Below, one piece after another: positions 37,462 to 46,450 of a DNA stretch of 64,000 nucleotides (position 1 is its first letter; every line of letters starts with the position of its first letter). Below the pieces are notes generated by a model. That model saw only the letters and a list, made by a program, of their open reading frames with translations. It was not told where the DNA came from and did not search any database. This stretch comes from Deinococcus budaensis (GTDB lineage: Bacteria; Deinococcota; Deinococci; Deinococcales; Deinococcaceae), in the NCBI RefSeq assembly GCF_014201885.1, contig NZ_JACHFN010000001.1, positions 186,001 to 250,000 on the forward strand. The letters run 5' to 3'. The position numbers were made by a program, and so were the translations under genes.

Positions 37462-38316
37462 GTGGAGAGTGTGGACAAGGACGTGGGGTCGCCGCAAGTT
37501 TTTCCCGGGGCGCGCGTGAGTGGGGGGCCAGAACGGCGGCCGCGTCCGCTGCGGCAGGTGCTGGGCGCGGCCGTTCCGGTGCTCGGTCCCCTCACCCGGC
37601 GCCTGCTGCCGCCGCCGCTGTATGCCCGCCTGAGGCGGCAGCTGCGGCCGGAGGCGCCCCCCCCGGTCGGCGCGGTGGAGTTCGGCAGCTTCCGGCGGCT
37701 TCAGCCCATCAGCCAGGACTACGGCTTCGACCGGGGGGTGCCGGTGGACCGCAGCTATATCGAGGCCTTTTTGGAGCGGCACGCCGCCGACGTGCAGGGG
37801 CGCGTGCTGGAAATCGCGAACAATGCCTACACGCTCCGCTTCGGCGCGGGGCGGGTCACCCGCAGCGACGTGCTGCATGTCGATCCCGGGCATCCGGCCG
37901 CGACCTTTGTGGGTGACCTCGCGCACGGCGAGGCGCTGCCCTCCGGGACCTTCGACTGTTTCATCCTGACGCAGACGCTTCAGTACATCTACGACCTTCC
38001 GGCGGCCGTCGCCACGATTTACCGGGTGCTGAAACCCGGGGGCGTGGTGCTCGCCACCCTGCCGGGCATCACGCCCACGGGCGGCGACGACTGGCCGTGG
38101 TACTGGAGCTTTACCGGGCACTCGGCGCGGCGCTGCTTCGAGGAGGCCTTTCCGGAGAGCCACGTCGAGGTGGGGGGCCACGGCAACGTGCTGTCGGCCG
38201 TCGCCTTTCTGGAGGGGCTGTCGGCCGCCGAACTGCGGCCCGCGGAACTCGCCGCCCACGATCCCCGCTATCCGGTGATCTACACCGTCCGGGCCACCAA
38301 GCCCACCTCCGGGTGA
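37462..38316 (+). CDS. SAM-dependent methyltransferase (class I)
   Basis: A 284-residue Methyltransf_11-like protein. The binding motif I region reads RVLEIANNAYTLRF, with LHVDPG as motif II and GTFDCFILTQTLQYIYD and RVLKPGGVVLATLP as later motifs. The N-terminal 80 residues are basic and specific to this gene. GTG at 37462 is used because of the TAAGAT spacing; a GTG at 37516 is possible. It follows the Wzt-like ATPase, so methylation of the growing glycan end is a reasonable guess. Confidence 0.85.
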   Translation: MESVDKDVGSPQVFPGARVSGGPERRPRPLRQVLGAAVPVLGPLTRRLLPPPLYARLRRQLRPEAPPPVGAVEFGSFRRLQPISQDYGFDRGVPVDRSYIEAFLERHAADVQGRVLEIANNAYTLRFGAGRVTRSDVLHVDPGHPAATFVGDLAHGEALPSGTFDCFILTQTLQYIYDLPAAVATIYRVLKPGGVVLATLPGITPTGGDDWPWYWSFTGHSARRCFEEAFPESHVEVGGHGNVLSAVAFLEGLSAAELRPAELAAHDPRYPVIYTVRATKPTSG

Positions 38317-39371
38317 GGGTGCCCGGCAGCGGCCGGGTGCGCCGCGGCCTGCGCCGCCTGCGGGGGCGGGTGCAGCACCTCGCTGACCCGCCGGGCGTCA
38401 TCTTGCTCTACCACCGCGTGGCCTGCCCGGAGGTGGACCCCTGGGGCATCAGCGTGCGGCCCGAGCATTTCGCGCAGCATCTGGAGGTGCTGCGGCGCCT
38501 GGCCCGCCCGGCGGCGCTGGCGCGGCTGGGACAGGACGCGGGTGCCGGGCGCCGGCGCGGGGGGTTGGTCGCGGTCACCTTCGACGACGGGTACGCCGAC
38601 AACCTCCACGCCGCCCTGCCCCTGCTGGCGCGCCACGAGGTGCCCGCCACCGTCTTTGTGGCGAGCGGCTACCTGGGGCAGCCGGGGCCTTTCTGGTGGG
38701 ACGAGCTGGCGCAGCTGATCTTGCGTAGCCCCGTCCTGCCGGAGCGGTGGCGACTGGAGAACCCGGATCAGGAGTGGAGGCTGGGCCGCGCCGCCCAGGG
38801 GCCGGTGTCCCCGGCGTGGCGGGCCGAGACGGCGGCGGACCCCGGGCCACGCGGGCGGCTGTACCTCGACCTGTACTGGCGGCTGCGGACCCTGAGCGGC
38901 CCCGACAGAGAAGCGCTGCTCTCGGCGGTGCGCGCCTGGGTGGGCGCTTCCCCGCCGGCGGAGGGTCCCGGCGCCCCGGACCCCCACAACCGCCCGCTCA
39001 CCCCGGCCGAACTGGAGCGCCTGGCCGCGCATCCGCTGGTCGAGATCGGCGCCCACACGGTGACGCATCCCCCGCTGGCCGAGCTGGGGCCGGCAGCCCA
39101 GCGGGCCGAGATTCAGGCCAGCAAGACCCGCCTGGAAGGCCTGCTCCAGCGTCCGGTGACGAGTTTCTCGTTGCCTTACGGCTCGCGGAGCGACCAGACC
39201 CTGGAGCTGGTGCGTCAGGCGGGGTTCGTCCGGGCCTGCACCTCCGTCAGCCGGGGGGTGCGCCGCGGCGACCAGGCCCTGGCGCTGCCGAGGTTCAGTG
39301 TGGCCGACTGGAACGGCCAGGAGTTCGCGGCGCGGCTGGGCCACTGGCTGGGGCGCTCCCTGGCCCGGTAA
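38313..39371 (+). CDS. Polysaccharide deacetylase family protein
   Basis: NodB-homology hydrolase of 352 residues. It opens with an export-independent basic head, then GVILLYHRVACPE, the catalytic TFDDGYADN (metal-binding Asp pair), and HTVTHPPLAELG, whose two His are further metal ligands; SFSLPYGSRSDQT matches motif 3. The GTG start overlaps the methyltransferase stop by four bases. No signal peptide is evident, so it may act on a cytoplasmic lipid-linked intermediate before export. Confidence 0.88.
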   Translation: MRVPGSGRVRRGLRRLRGRVQHLADPPGVILLYHRVACPEVDPWGISVRPEHFAQHLEVLRRLARPAALARLGQDAGAGRRRGGLVAVTFDDGYADNLHAALPLLARHEVPATVFVASGYLGQPGPFWWDELAQLILRSPVLPERWRLENPDQEWRLGRAAQGPVSPAWRAETAADPGPRGRLYLDLYWRLRTLSGPDREALLSAVRAWVGASPPAEGPGAPDPHNRPLTPAELERLAAHPLVEIGAHTVTHPPLAELGPAAQRAEIQASKTRLEGLLQRPVTSFSLPYGSRSDQTLELVRQAGFVRACTSVSRGVRRGDQALALPRFSVADWNGQEFAARLGHWLGRSLAR

Positions 39372-39449
39372 GCGCGCTGGGCCGCCCCTCTCCGGGACCG
39401 GCGCGGGGGAGCCTTGTGGGGAAGGGTCGCCCCCCTTCCCGGCGCGCGG

Positions 39450-40343
39450 TCACATCCCGCGCCGGTAGGACCGGACGATGAACCACATCTCGCGCGGGTC
39501 GCGCAACACCCACAAGAAGCGCAGCAGCACGCCGCGCGTCTGGGCGTCGCGCAGCCAGGCCCAGCGCGGCTGGCCCTCGCGGTGCAGCCGGAACTGCCAC
39601 CAGCAAAAGGCCCCCAGCACGCTGCGGTAGGCCCGGGTGCCCCGTCCGAAGTTCTTGTCTGCCATCCGCGTGATGTTGGCCCACATGAAGGCGTAGCGGC
39701 GGTGCATCTGGGTGCCGTGCTGGCGGTACACGCACACCTGGCCGGGCAGGTAGGCAAAGCGGCCCGCCCGCTCGCAGCGCAGCCAGAAGTCCCAGTCCTC
39801 GCAGGCGTGCAGCGAGGCGTCAAAGCCCCCCACCCGCCGCGCCAGCGAGGTGCGCAGCAGCGCCGCCATCACCGGAAAGACATTGGTGTAGCGGTACGCC
39901 TCGCGCAGCGGCAGCCGCTTGCGGGTGCGCTCGTAGGAGAGCGGAAACAGGGTCTCGCTGACCATCAGGTAGTCCGAATACACCAGATCGGTCCCGGGGT
40001 GCGCGAGCAGGTAACCCAGCTGCCGCTCGACCTTGTCGGGGGCAATCAGGTCGTCGGCGTCCAGGAAGACCAGGTACTCGCCCGCCGCGTGCCGGATGCC
40101 GGTGTTGCGCGCGCCGGGCAGGCCCCGGTTCTCCTGCCGCACCACCTGCACCCGGGGGTCCCGGGCCGCCAGCCGCGCCGCCACCCCGGGCGTCTCGTCG
40201 GTCGAGCCGTCGTCCACGATCACGGCCTGCACGTGCGGGTAGGTCTGGCGCAGCACCGAGTCCACCGTGTCTTCCAGGTAGCCCGCCGCGTTGTACGCCG
40301 GGATGATGACCGAGACCAGCGGAGACGGTCCGGGGGCCGTCAT
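39450..40343 (-). CDS. Glycosyltransferase family 2
   Basis: A 297-residue GT-A sugar transferase: VSVIIPAYNAAGYLEDTVDSVL, AVIVDDGSTDETPGVA, the DxD in YLVFLDADDLIAPDK, and CEDWDFWLRCE as the acceptor-side ED motif. It is convergent with the deacetylase gene and belongs by content to the polysaccharide region. No ribosome binding site or clear -10 is seen before the ATG at 40343. Donor and acceptor are unknown. Confidence 0.91.
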   Translation of the reverse strand: MTAPGPSPLVSVIIPAYNAAGYLEDTVDSVLRQTYPHVQAVIVDDGSTDETPGVAARLAARDPRVQVVRQENRGLPGARNTGIRHAAGEYLVFLDADDLIAPDKVERQLGYLLAHPGTDLVYSDYLMVSETLFPLSYERTRKRLPLREAYRYTNVFPVMAALLRTSLARRVGGFDASLHACEDWDFWLRCERAGRFAYLPGQVCVYRQHGTQMHRRYAFMWANITRMADKNFGRGTRAYRSVLGAFCWWQFRLHREGQPRWAWLRDAQTRGVLLRFLWVLRDPREMWFIVRSYRRGM

Positions 40344-40532
40344 GCGCTCTGCCCAGAGAGGACTCGCTGGCGCGCCTGCTGAAGCGCCGGGGGGGCGTGG
40401 GGGCTGGGGTGCATACTCACGTTTGGCTCCTGCGGCGGCGCCCCCTCATCCTGACTGGACCGGGAAAGAGCGTGCCTGAGTGCATCCAGGTTAGGTCCCG
40501 CCGCGTCAACGCAACGCAAAACCCGCCCCGCG

Positions 40533-42755
40533 TCACTCTCCGCCCCCCAGCAGCCACCCCGGCAACTCGGCGGGCGGCGCCTGTTCCCACAGCCAGCCGA
40601 AGAGGCGGGCGTACTCGGCGGCGGCGGCGGGCGCGGTCGTGGCGACGGTGTACTCGTTGAGGCCGCGCGGGGTCCACGAGGAGTAGTGCAGGTTCTGGCT
40701 GCCCACCGTGAGCAGCCGCCGGTCGATCAGCCCCGCCTTGGCGTGGAGGGGACCGGGGGACCAGCGGGCCTCGAAGCGCCCTGACAGCCCCCGCGCGGCG
40801 AGTTCGCGGCGCAGCGAGGCCAGCCCGATGCGGTTTTCCAGCCCCAGCAGGCTGTGTTCGTGCAGGATCACCCGAATCTGCACCCCGCGCGCCGCCGCCC
40901 GCACCAGCGCCCGCATCCAGGGCAGCGCGTCGCCTTCGGTGCACAGCCGGGGGTTGAGCAGCGCGAGGTTACAGCGCACGTTCATGCTGAAGCTCACGTG
41001 CAGCAGCTCGATGCTGCCTTGTGCGGCGTCCAGGGCCGCGACCAGCGCCTCGTCGGCGGCGGAAAAGCCCTCGCGGCGGTAGAGGCTGAAGGCCCGCACG
41101 TCCCCCGCCCGCGTCAGGGGCTGGCGGTCGGTGCCCTGCGGGTGCTCGGGCACGCCCAGCCCCCCGGTTTGACAGGCGGCGCGCACGCTGCGGGGGGTCA
41201 CGCCGGGCGCGCACGCCAGCACCCGGCTGCGCGCCCACAGGTCGTCGAAGACGTTCAGGCCGTCGCGCGCCACCGGGCCGCGCAGCCGCAGCCCCAGGTC
41301 GCGCAGGTCGCCGCCGTAGCCCCCGGTAGGGCCGGAAGGCAGGTGCAGCGGCCCCACGTTGAAGCCGGTCACCGTGAGGTCCACGCCGTCGGTGACGAGC
41401 AACTTGGCGTGGCTGTGGGGAAAGCTGCCCGCGTAGTTCGCCACCTCGACCCGCCAGCCCAGCCGCTCGTCTTGCAGCGGCACCCCCGCCGCGAGCAGGT
41501 CGCGGGTGGCCGCGTACACCTGCGGTCCCCATTCCAGCGTCGCGGTGACCGGGAAGTTGCCCAGCGCCAGCCGCACCGTCACCCCGTCCGGGTAGGCCGC
41601 CGGGTCCGCCTGCACGCGGCGGTAGAGCGCGGCGACCCCCCCGGCGATCACCGCGCCTGGCCCCCGCCCAGGCTCGTCGGCCCACTCCATCACGGCGTAC
41701 AGCACCTCGCGCCGGGCGCCCGCGATCTGTGCGGCCAGCCGGTCGTAGGCCCCGTGCGGCGTGGGCGCGGCGGCGCTGAAGGCCGGGTCGGGATTCGGCG
41801 TGTGCAGCATCCCCAGGTAGGCGTTCCCGCACGAGAGGTCGGGCCGCCCGCCCCGGGTCGTGACCCGCCACACGGCAAGTTCCAGGGGGTCCGTGGGCGC
41901 CGCGCAGTCCACCCCGGCCGCGAGGGGCACCGCCAGCGGCGCGGAGGGCGCCGGGCGCGACTGCACGAAGGCGACCGCCCGTTCGGCCAGCCCCCAGCCC
42001 CCCAGCAGCGCCAGCCCCAGCGCGGCCAGCGTGAGCTTGACCTGACGGTCGTCGGCGGCGTCGCGCTCCGGGTGCTCGGCCGCCGCCGCGATGCCGCCCG
42101 AGATCAGCAGGTCGCCCACCACCTGGAGGGTCACGAAAAAGACGGCCAGCACGAGCAGCAGCGCCCAGCCGCCCCCTGAAAGCAGGTCGGGCACCCCGCG
42201 CCAGGCCAGCAGGCTGCCCCCCAGCAGCCCGGCGGCCCCGAAGCCCAGCAGGCCCCCCAGGGCCGGGCGCCACGCCAGCCCCGCCCGCACGGTGAGCAGC
42301 CCCAGCACCCCGCCCGAGACCAGGCCGTACAGCGCGCACGCCGCCGTGACCAGCCCCACGAGCTGGGTGCCCCCCAGGGCGTCCCCCAGCAGCCCGCCCT
42401 GGTAGATGCCCGCCAGTCCCATCAGGCCGCCGACCGGCACGACCAGCAGGCCCGCCGTCGCCCCCGCCGCCGCCCCTGCCCGCAGGCGGGCCTGCCCGCG
42501 CGTCAGCCCCAGGCGCGCGAGCGGCAAGGCCCGCGCCGACAGCCCCCCCGCCAGCCCGAAGCCCAGCGTCACGCTGATCAGCGCGCTCAGCCCGCCCACC
42601 AGCGTCCGCACGTAGGGTTGCCCCGGCGGCACCAGCGCCAGCACCACGCTCACGGCGCCGCGCGCGAGCAAGGCTCCCAGCAGCAGCCCTGCCAGGGCGG
42701 CCAGCGCCAGTCGCCAGCCCTGGCTGAGGGGATCGTGACGGGGCAGCAGGCGCAT
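40533..42755 (-). CDS. Phospholipase D-like protein with large N-terminal membrane domain
   Basis: A 740-residue protein. Residues 1 to about 285 contain about eight hydrophobic segments with no recognised family. The remainder is a two-HKD phospholipase D fold: SHAKLLVTDG near residue 447 and LHAKAGLIDR near 669, each matching HxKxxxxD, followed by TGFNVG and GSQNLH. Two-HKD enzymes include cardiolipin synthases and phosphodiesterases. The membrane domain would place the active site at the bilayer. TATCCT lies eight bases before the ATG. Confidence 0.88.
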   Translation of the reverse strand: MRLLPRHDPLSQGWRLALAALAGLLLGALLARGAVSVVLALVPPGQPYVRTLVGGLSALISVTLGFGLAGGLSARALPLARLGLTRGQARLRAGAAAGATAGLLVVPVGGLMGLAGIYQGGLLGDALGGTQLVGLVTAACALYGLVSGGVLGLLTVRAGLAWRPALGGLLGFGAAGLLGGSLLAWRGVPDLLSGGGWALLLVLAVFFVTLQVVGDLLISGGIAAAAEHPERDAADDRQVKLTLAALGLALLGGWGLAERAVAFVQSRPAPSAPLAVPLAAGVDCAAPTDPLELAVWRVTTRGGRPDLSCGNAYLGMLHTPNPDPAFSAAAPTPHGAYDRLAAQIAGARREVLYAVMEWADEPGRGPGAVIAGGVAALYRRVQADPAAYPDGVTVRLALGNFPVTATLEWGPQVYAATRDLLAAGVPLQDERLGWRVEVANYAGSFPHSHAKLLVTDGVDLTVTGFNVGPLHLPSGPTGGYGGDLRDLGLRLRGPVARDGLNVFDDLWARSRVLACAPGVTPRSVRAACQTGGLGVPEHPQGTDRQPLTRAGDVRAFSLYRREGFSAADEALVAALDAAQGSIELLHVSFSMNVRCNLALLNPRLCTEGDALPWMRALVRAAARGVQIRVILHEHSLLGLENRIGLASLRRELAARGLSGRFEARWSPGPLHAKAGLIDRRLLTVGSQNLHYSSWTPRGLNEYTVATTAPAAAAEYARLFGWLWEQAPPAELPGWLLGGGE

Positions 42756-42763
42756 CGGGGATC

Positions 42764-42769
42764 AGGATA
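42764..42769 (-). promoter_or_regulatory. -10 box TATCCT, leaderless start of the PLD-like gene
   Basis: TATCCT on the minus strand, eight bases before the ATG at 42755; slightly long spacing. Confidence 0.45.
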
Positions 42770-42832
42770 AGGTCGGCGGCGGCCCACCGCTTCCCGGGCG
42801 CGGGGCCGCAGGGTGGGCTGGCGGCCCGCGTT

Positions 42833-43993
42833 TCAGCCGTCTGCCAGCAGCGCCGCGCCCAGACTCGCGTACCCCACCTCGTCGGAGGGCGGGTGGGTCA
42901 GGCCCGCCCGGGCGTCGCGCAGCAGCCGCTCCAGCGGCAGCGCGGGCATGAGCGCCGCGCCCCCCGCCGTCCGCACGGCGAGGTCGGTCGCGTTCACGGC
43001 GGCGCCCGTGGCGTGGGCCTTGGCGGCCGCCAGCCGGGGCAGAGCGCCGGGCGTGGGGTGGGCGTCCCAGCCCCGCGTGCTGTCCTCCAGCAGCGCCCGC
43101 GCCGCGTGCAGCTCCGAGGCGATCCGGCCCACGTTTTCCTGCACGCGCGGCAGGGTGGCCAGGGGCGCGCCCAGCGCCGTGGGGACCCGCTCGCGGGCGT
43201 AGCGGGTCAGGGCGTGCAGGGCCGCGAAGCCGACCCCCAGGTACGTCGCCGCGACCGCCGTCCAGAACCACGCGCTGCTCGCCGGGTGGGGCGCGCCAGG
43301 GGGCGCGGCGTGCTCGGCGGGCACCCGCACCTCCGCAAAGGTCACGTCGTGGCTGCCGCTGCCGCGCAGCGCGAGCGCGCCCGTCCAGGTCGGCTCCACC
43401 CCCACGCCCGGCGCGTCCATCGGCACCAGCAGCCGCACGACCTCGCCCCCCGGCGCGGCGGCGCTCACCAGCGCGAGGTCCAGGGCGCGCGCGCCCGTCG
43501 CCCAGGTCTTGCGGCCCGTGACTCGCCAGCCGTCCCCGTCCGGCACCGCCACGGTACGGGGCAGCCCCCCCCGCGAGGGACTGCCGAGTTCGGGTTCGCT
43601 CGCCAGCGCGTTCACCAGCCGCCCGTCCCGGCTGGCCTGCGCGAGGGCCTCCAGCAGCGGCCCGGGAAGCGTCCTGGCCTGAAAGGCCGCCCCGACCACG
43701 TGCGTGTGCATCGCCAGCACCAGTGCCAGCGCCGCGTTCGCCTGGCCCAGCGCGAGCTGCGCCGCCGCGTACCCGGTCAGGCTGGCCCCCAGACCCCCGG
43801 CCCCGCGCGGCAGGGTCAGCCGGGTGTACCCGCTGGCCCGCAGCGCCGCCGCCGCGCCCGGCGTCACGTCCCCGGCGGCCTCGCAGGCGTCGGCGTGGGC
43901 GTGGACCGCCTGCACGGCCCGCGCGGTCACGGCCTGCGCCTCCGGGGACAGCCCCTCCAGAGGCGGGGGGGTGGGGGAGGAGGGCAGCGTCAT
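42833..43993 (-). CDS. Acyl-CoA dehydrogenase family protein
   Basis: FAD flavoprotein of 386 residues. It has the family layout: N-terminal helical domain (YTRLTLPRGAGGLGASLTGYAAAQLALG), central beta domain with WRVTGRKTWATGARALDLALVSA, and C-terminal helical bundle. It lacks a clear copy of the YxGTxEI catalytic segment near the end, and the C-terminus is shortened (ALMPALPLERLLRDARAG). This may be a flavin monooxygenase-like or inactive member rather than a true dehydrogenase. TAGCCT lies seven bases before the ATG at 43993. Confidence 0.83.
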   Translation of the reverse strand: MTLPSSPTPPPLEGLSPEAQAVTARAVQAVHAHADACEAAGDVTPGAAAALRASGYTRLTLPRGAGGLGASLTGYAAAQLALGQANAALALVLAMHTHVVGAAFQARTLPGPLLEALAQASRDGRLVNALASEPELGSPSRGGLPRTVAVPDGDGWRVTGRKTWATGARALDLALVSAAAPGGEVVRLLVPMDAPGVGVEPTWTGALALRGSGSHDVTFAEVRVPAEHAAPPGAPHPASSAWFWTAVAATYLGVGFAALHALTRYARERVPTALGAPLATLPRVQENVGRIASELHAARALLEDSTRGWDAHPTPGALPRLAAAKAHATGAAVNATDLAVRTAGGAALMPALPLERLLRDARAGLTHPPSDEVGYASLGAALLADG

Positions 43994-44000
43994 GTTCGCC

Positions 44001-44006
44001 AGGCTA
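44001..44006 (-). promoter_or_regulatory. -10 box TAGCCT, leaderless start of acyl-CoA dehydrogenase homologue
   Basis: TAGCCT on the minus strand, seven bases before the ATG at 43993. Confidence 0.5.
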
Positions 44007-44054
44007 GCGCGCCGGGCCGCTCTGCCTCCCCGACACGGTTCGCTGAAAACAGAA

Positions 44055-44060
44055 TATAAT
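44055..44060 (+). promoter_or_regulatory. Consensus -10 box TATAAT upstream of the 44070 gene
   Basis: Perfect TATAAT in a short AT-rich island, nine bases before the ATG at 44070. It is the only full consensus -10 I noticed in the window. Confidence 0.6.
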
Positions 44061-44069
44061 ACTGACAAT

Positions 44070-44516
44070 ATGTCCAAAGCTGCCCGTGATTCCGCCCGCG
44101 TCGTTATCCAGGCCCGCTTTCAGGAGAGTGTCGACCGCGACGTGAGCGGTCTGGCGGCCCAGCAGTGCGGGGAGCGTGATCTGCGCGCCCCTGACGGCAC
44201 GCCCGCCCAGCTGCTGTGCCTGGGCAGTCATCCGGGCGTGACCCGCCTGCTGTGGCGGGACTTCGTCCCCGGCTGGGACGAGGTCGTGTATGTCTACGAC
44301 GGCACGCGTTCCGAGCAGGCCCGCTACCTCAACGCCAAGCTGCACCTGACAGTCGCCCTGGCCGCCGCCGGGGACGAGGCCACGCCCGGCGTGCAGGCGG
44401 CTCTCAGCCACGCCCGGCAGACGCTGCACGCCCTCTGGCTGGTCTGGGCCGGGTATCAGGCGACCACGACCGACGCCCTGGCGCAGGCGGTGACCGAGTT
44501 CGAGGACGTGCGCTGA
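44070..44516 (+). CDS. Unknown protein, 148 residues
   Basis: I do not recognise a family. It is a soluble, probably cytoplasmic protein with a central stretch CLGSHPGVTRLLWRDFVPGWDEVVYVYDGTR and a helical C-terminal half (RQTLHALWLVWAGYQATTTDALAQA) with several Trp. The ATG at 44070 has no Shine-Dalgarno sequence but a perfect TATAAT nine bases away, implying a very short leader. It is divergent from the acyl-CoA dehydrogenase homologue and convergent with the delta-60 lipoprotein gene. Confidence 0.72.
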   Translation: MSKAARDSARVVIQARFQESVDRDVSGLAAQQCGERDLRAPDGTPAQLLCLGSHPGVTRLLWRDFVPGWDEVVYVYDGTRSEQARYLNAKLHLTVALAAAGDEATPGVQAALSHARQTLHALWLVWAGYQATTTDALAQAVTEFEDVR

Positions 44517-44572
44517 GGGGGAGGGAATGCGTGGTCCCCTCAGCACAGATCAGAAGTGGCGTCAGGCCATTC

Positions 44573-46450
44573 TCAAGGCAGCAGCCGAACGATGTACCCG
44601 TTGTTCAGGTTGTAGCCCGTGTTGGTGTAGCCACTCAGCACGATCTTTCCGTCGGCCTGGACCAGGAAATCAAAGAGGTTGAACTGGGTGGCTCCCGACA
44701 CCGCGTCATTCAAGACGATGCGCGCAATCCCATTGGTCCCGAACGTCTTGTCTGGCTGTCCCTGGGGCGTTAACCGGGCCAATCCAGAGATGTAAGGCTG
44801 ATTTGGGTGGTAATGGTGCGTGAATACATTGTCACCCCACCCCAGAATCTTGCCGTCCGTTTGAAGTTCGATGCCGTTAAATTGATCAAAGGGGGCGAAC
44901 GAGGCGACGCCACCCACTCCAAAGCTGGCGTCCAGCGTCCCGTCGGTGTTGAGGCGCGCCAGCTTCGCAAGATAGGGGTCCTCGTCCCCCATCAGGGTGA
45001 CGGCGGCCAGCAGCTTGCCGTCCGGCTGCACCTCCAGGTCGTGCAGTTCCTGACGGGTCGCGGCCGAGTTGATCCGGACGGTTCCACCAGCGAAGGACGC
45101 ATCCACCTGGCCGTTCACGGTGTACCGGATGAACGTGGCTGCCTGGCTGCCCAGGGTGCCGGTGACGCCGCCGAGGACGATCCGGCCGTCAGGTTGAATG
45201 ACCATGTCCCGAATCGCCGCGTCGTCGCCCACGTCCGTGAGGATCGCCCCGGCGGTGCCGAAGGTGAAATCCAGGGCGCCGTTTTGCGTGTACCTCTGCA
45301 ACTTCCAACGGCTGGCTTTCCCGCTTCCGACCGGGTTCTTGGGTGCGTCATATTCCGCCGTCGCCACAATCACCTTGCCGTCCGGCTGTAACTCCATAAA
45401 CACGCCGCTGGACACGCCCTCGTTGCTCGGCCTGGCTTCGATGGTCACCGTTCCATTCACGCCGTATGTCGGGTCCACGGTGCCGTCCGGCCTGAGGCGA
45501 TTCAGGACGTATTGAGGTGGCTCAAGGCAGTAAGGGTCGAGGCAACCTAAGATGAGCAAGCGGCCGTCTTGCAGCACCGCACGTCTTGGAGAGAAGGGGA
45601 GTGGCGCCACACCCTGATTGCCGAACGCCCGGTTGAACTGGCCGTCAGGAATCAACTGCACGATCTTACGGTCCTGGAAAGCGATAGCGAGCAAGTTCCC
45701 GTTGGGCAGTTGAAGGAGATTCGACAAACCATAGAACCCAGTCTGGCCTGCGTTCGGGAAAGCGACGTAGCCGTCTCCGTCGAAGGCAAGGTCCAACGTG
45801 CCGGGCTTGCCGGTCGTGGGCGGCGTCTGTACCGCCTGGCAATAGATCTTCGGATCCGCCCAGTCCGCATGGTCGTAGTTGATCCCGTTCCCCGCGTCCG
45901 TCACCACCAGCCGCAGCTCCCCCTTGCCGCTGATGTCCAGGTCCACCCGCCGGGCCGCGTCCTTGCCCTTCATCACGCCGCTGTCGTAGGCCTTCACCCC
46001 GTCCAGGTAGACCTGAAAGACCACCTTGCCCCGGGGGCCGACCTCGTCGTCCACCCCCACGTCCGCCGTGAAGCGGGTGCAGGTCGCTCCGGTGCCCTTC
46101 AGGCTGAAGCGCAGTTCGCTGCCCGCGTGGGTGCCGAAGCCCCGGGTATAGGTCTTGCCGTTGATGGAAAGGGTCCGGCCGTCTCCGGGGGCCTGCTCGC
46201 CGTTGGAGCGGTTGACCTCGATGGGACCCCAGCCGTTGCGCGCGGCCAGAACGGGTTCGTATTGCAGGGTGTTCTCGCCGGGCGTGAGGGTGAGGGGAGT
46301 GAGCCTGTCCGCCGGAGCGGTGTAGGCCCAGGGGTAGCTGGCGCCGTTCGCGTAGGGGTCGGCCTCGGCGGGCTGCATCTGGGGCTGACCACATGCCGCC
46401 AAGAGAAGCGTCAGGGTACCGCCGAGCAGCAAGGAACGTCGTGGGTGCAT
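44573..46450 (-). CDS. Lipoprotein with NPCBM domain and delta-60 repeats
   Basis: A 625-residue surface or periplasmic lipoprotein. The signal peptide ends at the lipobox LLLAAC (Cys20). Residues about 45-210 form an NPCBM-like carbohydrate-binding domain (TYTRGFGTHAGSELRFSL, VDDEVG, NYDHADWADPKIYC). The rest is about six to seven delta-60 repeats of the form LQPDGKVIV...RYTxNGxxDxxFGxxG, expected to fold as a beta-propeller. The 3' two thirds looks richer in A/T than its neighbours by eye, which may mean more recent acquisition. Adhesion to or sensing of glycans is inferred. Confidence 0.88.
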   Translation of the reverse strand: MHPRRSLLLGGTLTLLLAACGQPQMQPAEADPYANGASYPWAYTAPADRLTPLTLTPGENTLQYEPVLAARNGWGPIEVNRSNGEQAPGDGRTLSINGKTYTRGFGTHAGSELRFSLKGTGATCTRFTADVGVDDEVGPRGKVVFQVYLDGVKAYDSGVMKGKDAARRVDLDISGKGELRLVVTDAGNGINYDHADWADPKIYCQAVQTPPTTGKPGTLDLAFDGDGYVAFPNAGQTGFYGLSNLLQLPNGNLLAIAFQDRKIVQLIPDGQFNRAFGNQGVAPLPFSPRRAVLQDGRLLILGCLDPYCLEPPQYVLNRLRPDGTVDPTYGVNGTVTIEARPSNEGVSSGVFMELQPDGKVIVATAEYDAPKNPVGSGKASRWKLQRYTQNGALDFTFGTAGAILTDVGDDAAIRDMVIQPDGRIVLGGVTGTLGSQAATFIRYTVNGQVDASFAGGTVRINSAATRQELHDLEVQPDGKLLAAVTLMGDEDPYLAKLARLNTDGTLDASFGVGGVASFAPFDQFNGIELQTDGKILGWGDNVFTHHYHPNQPYISGLARLTPQGQPDKTFGTNGIARIVLNDAVSGATQFNLFDFLVQADGKIVLSGYTNTGYNLNNGYIVRLLP

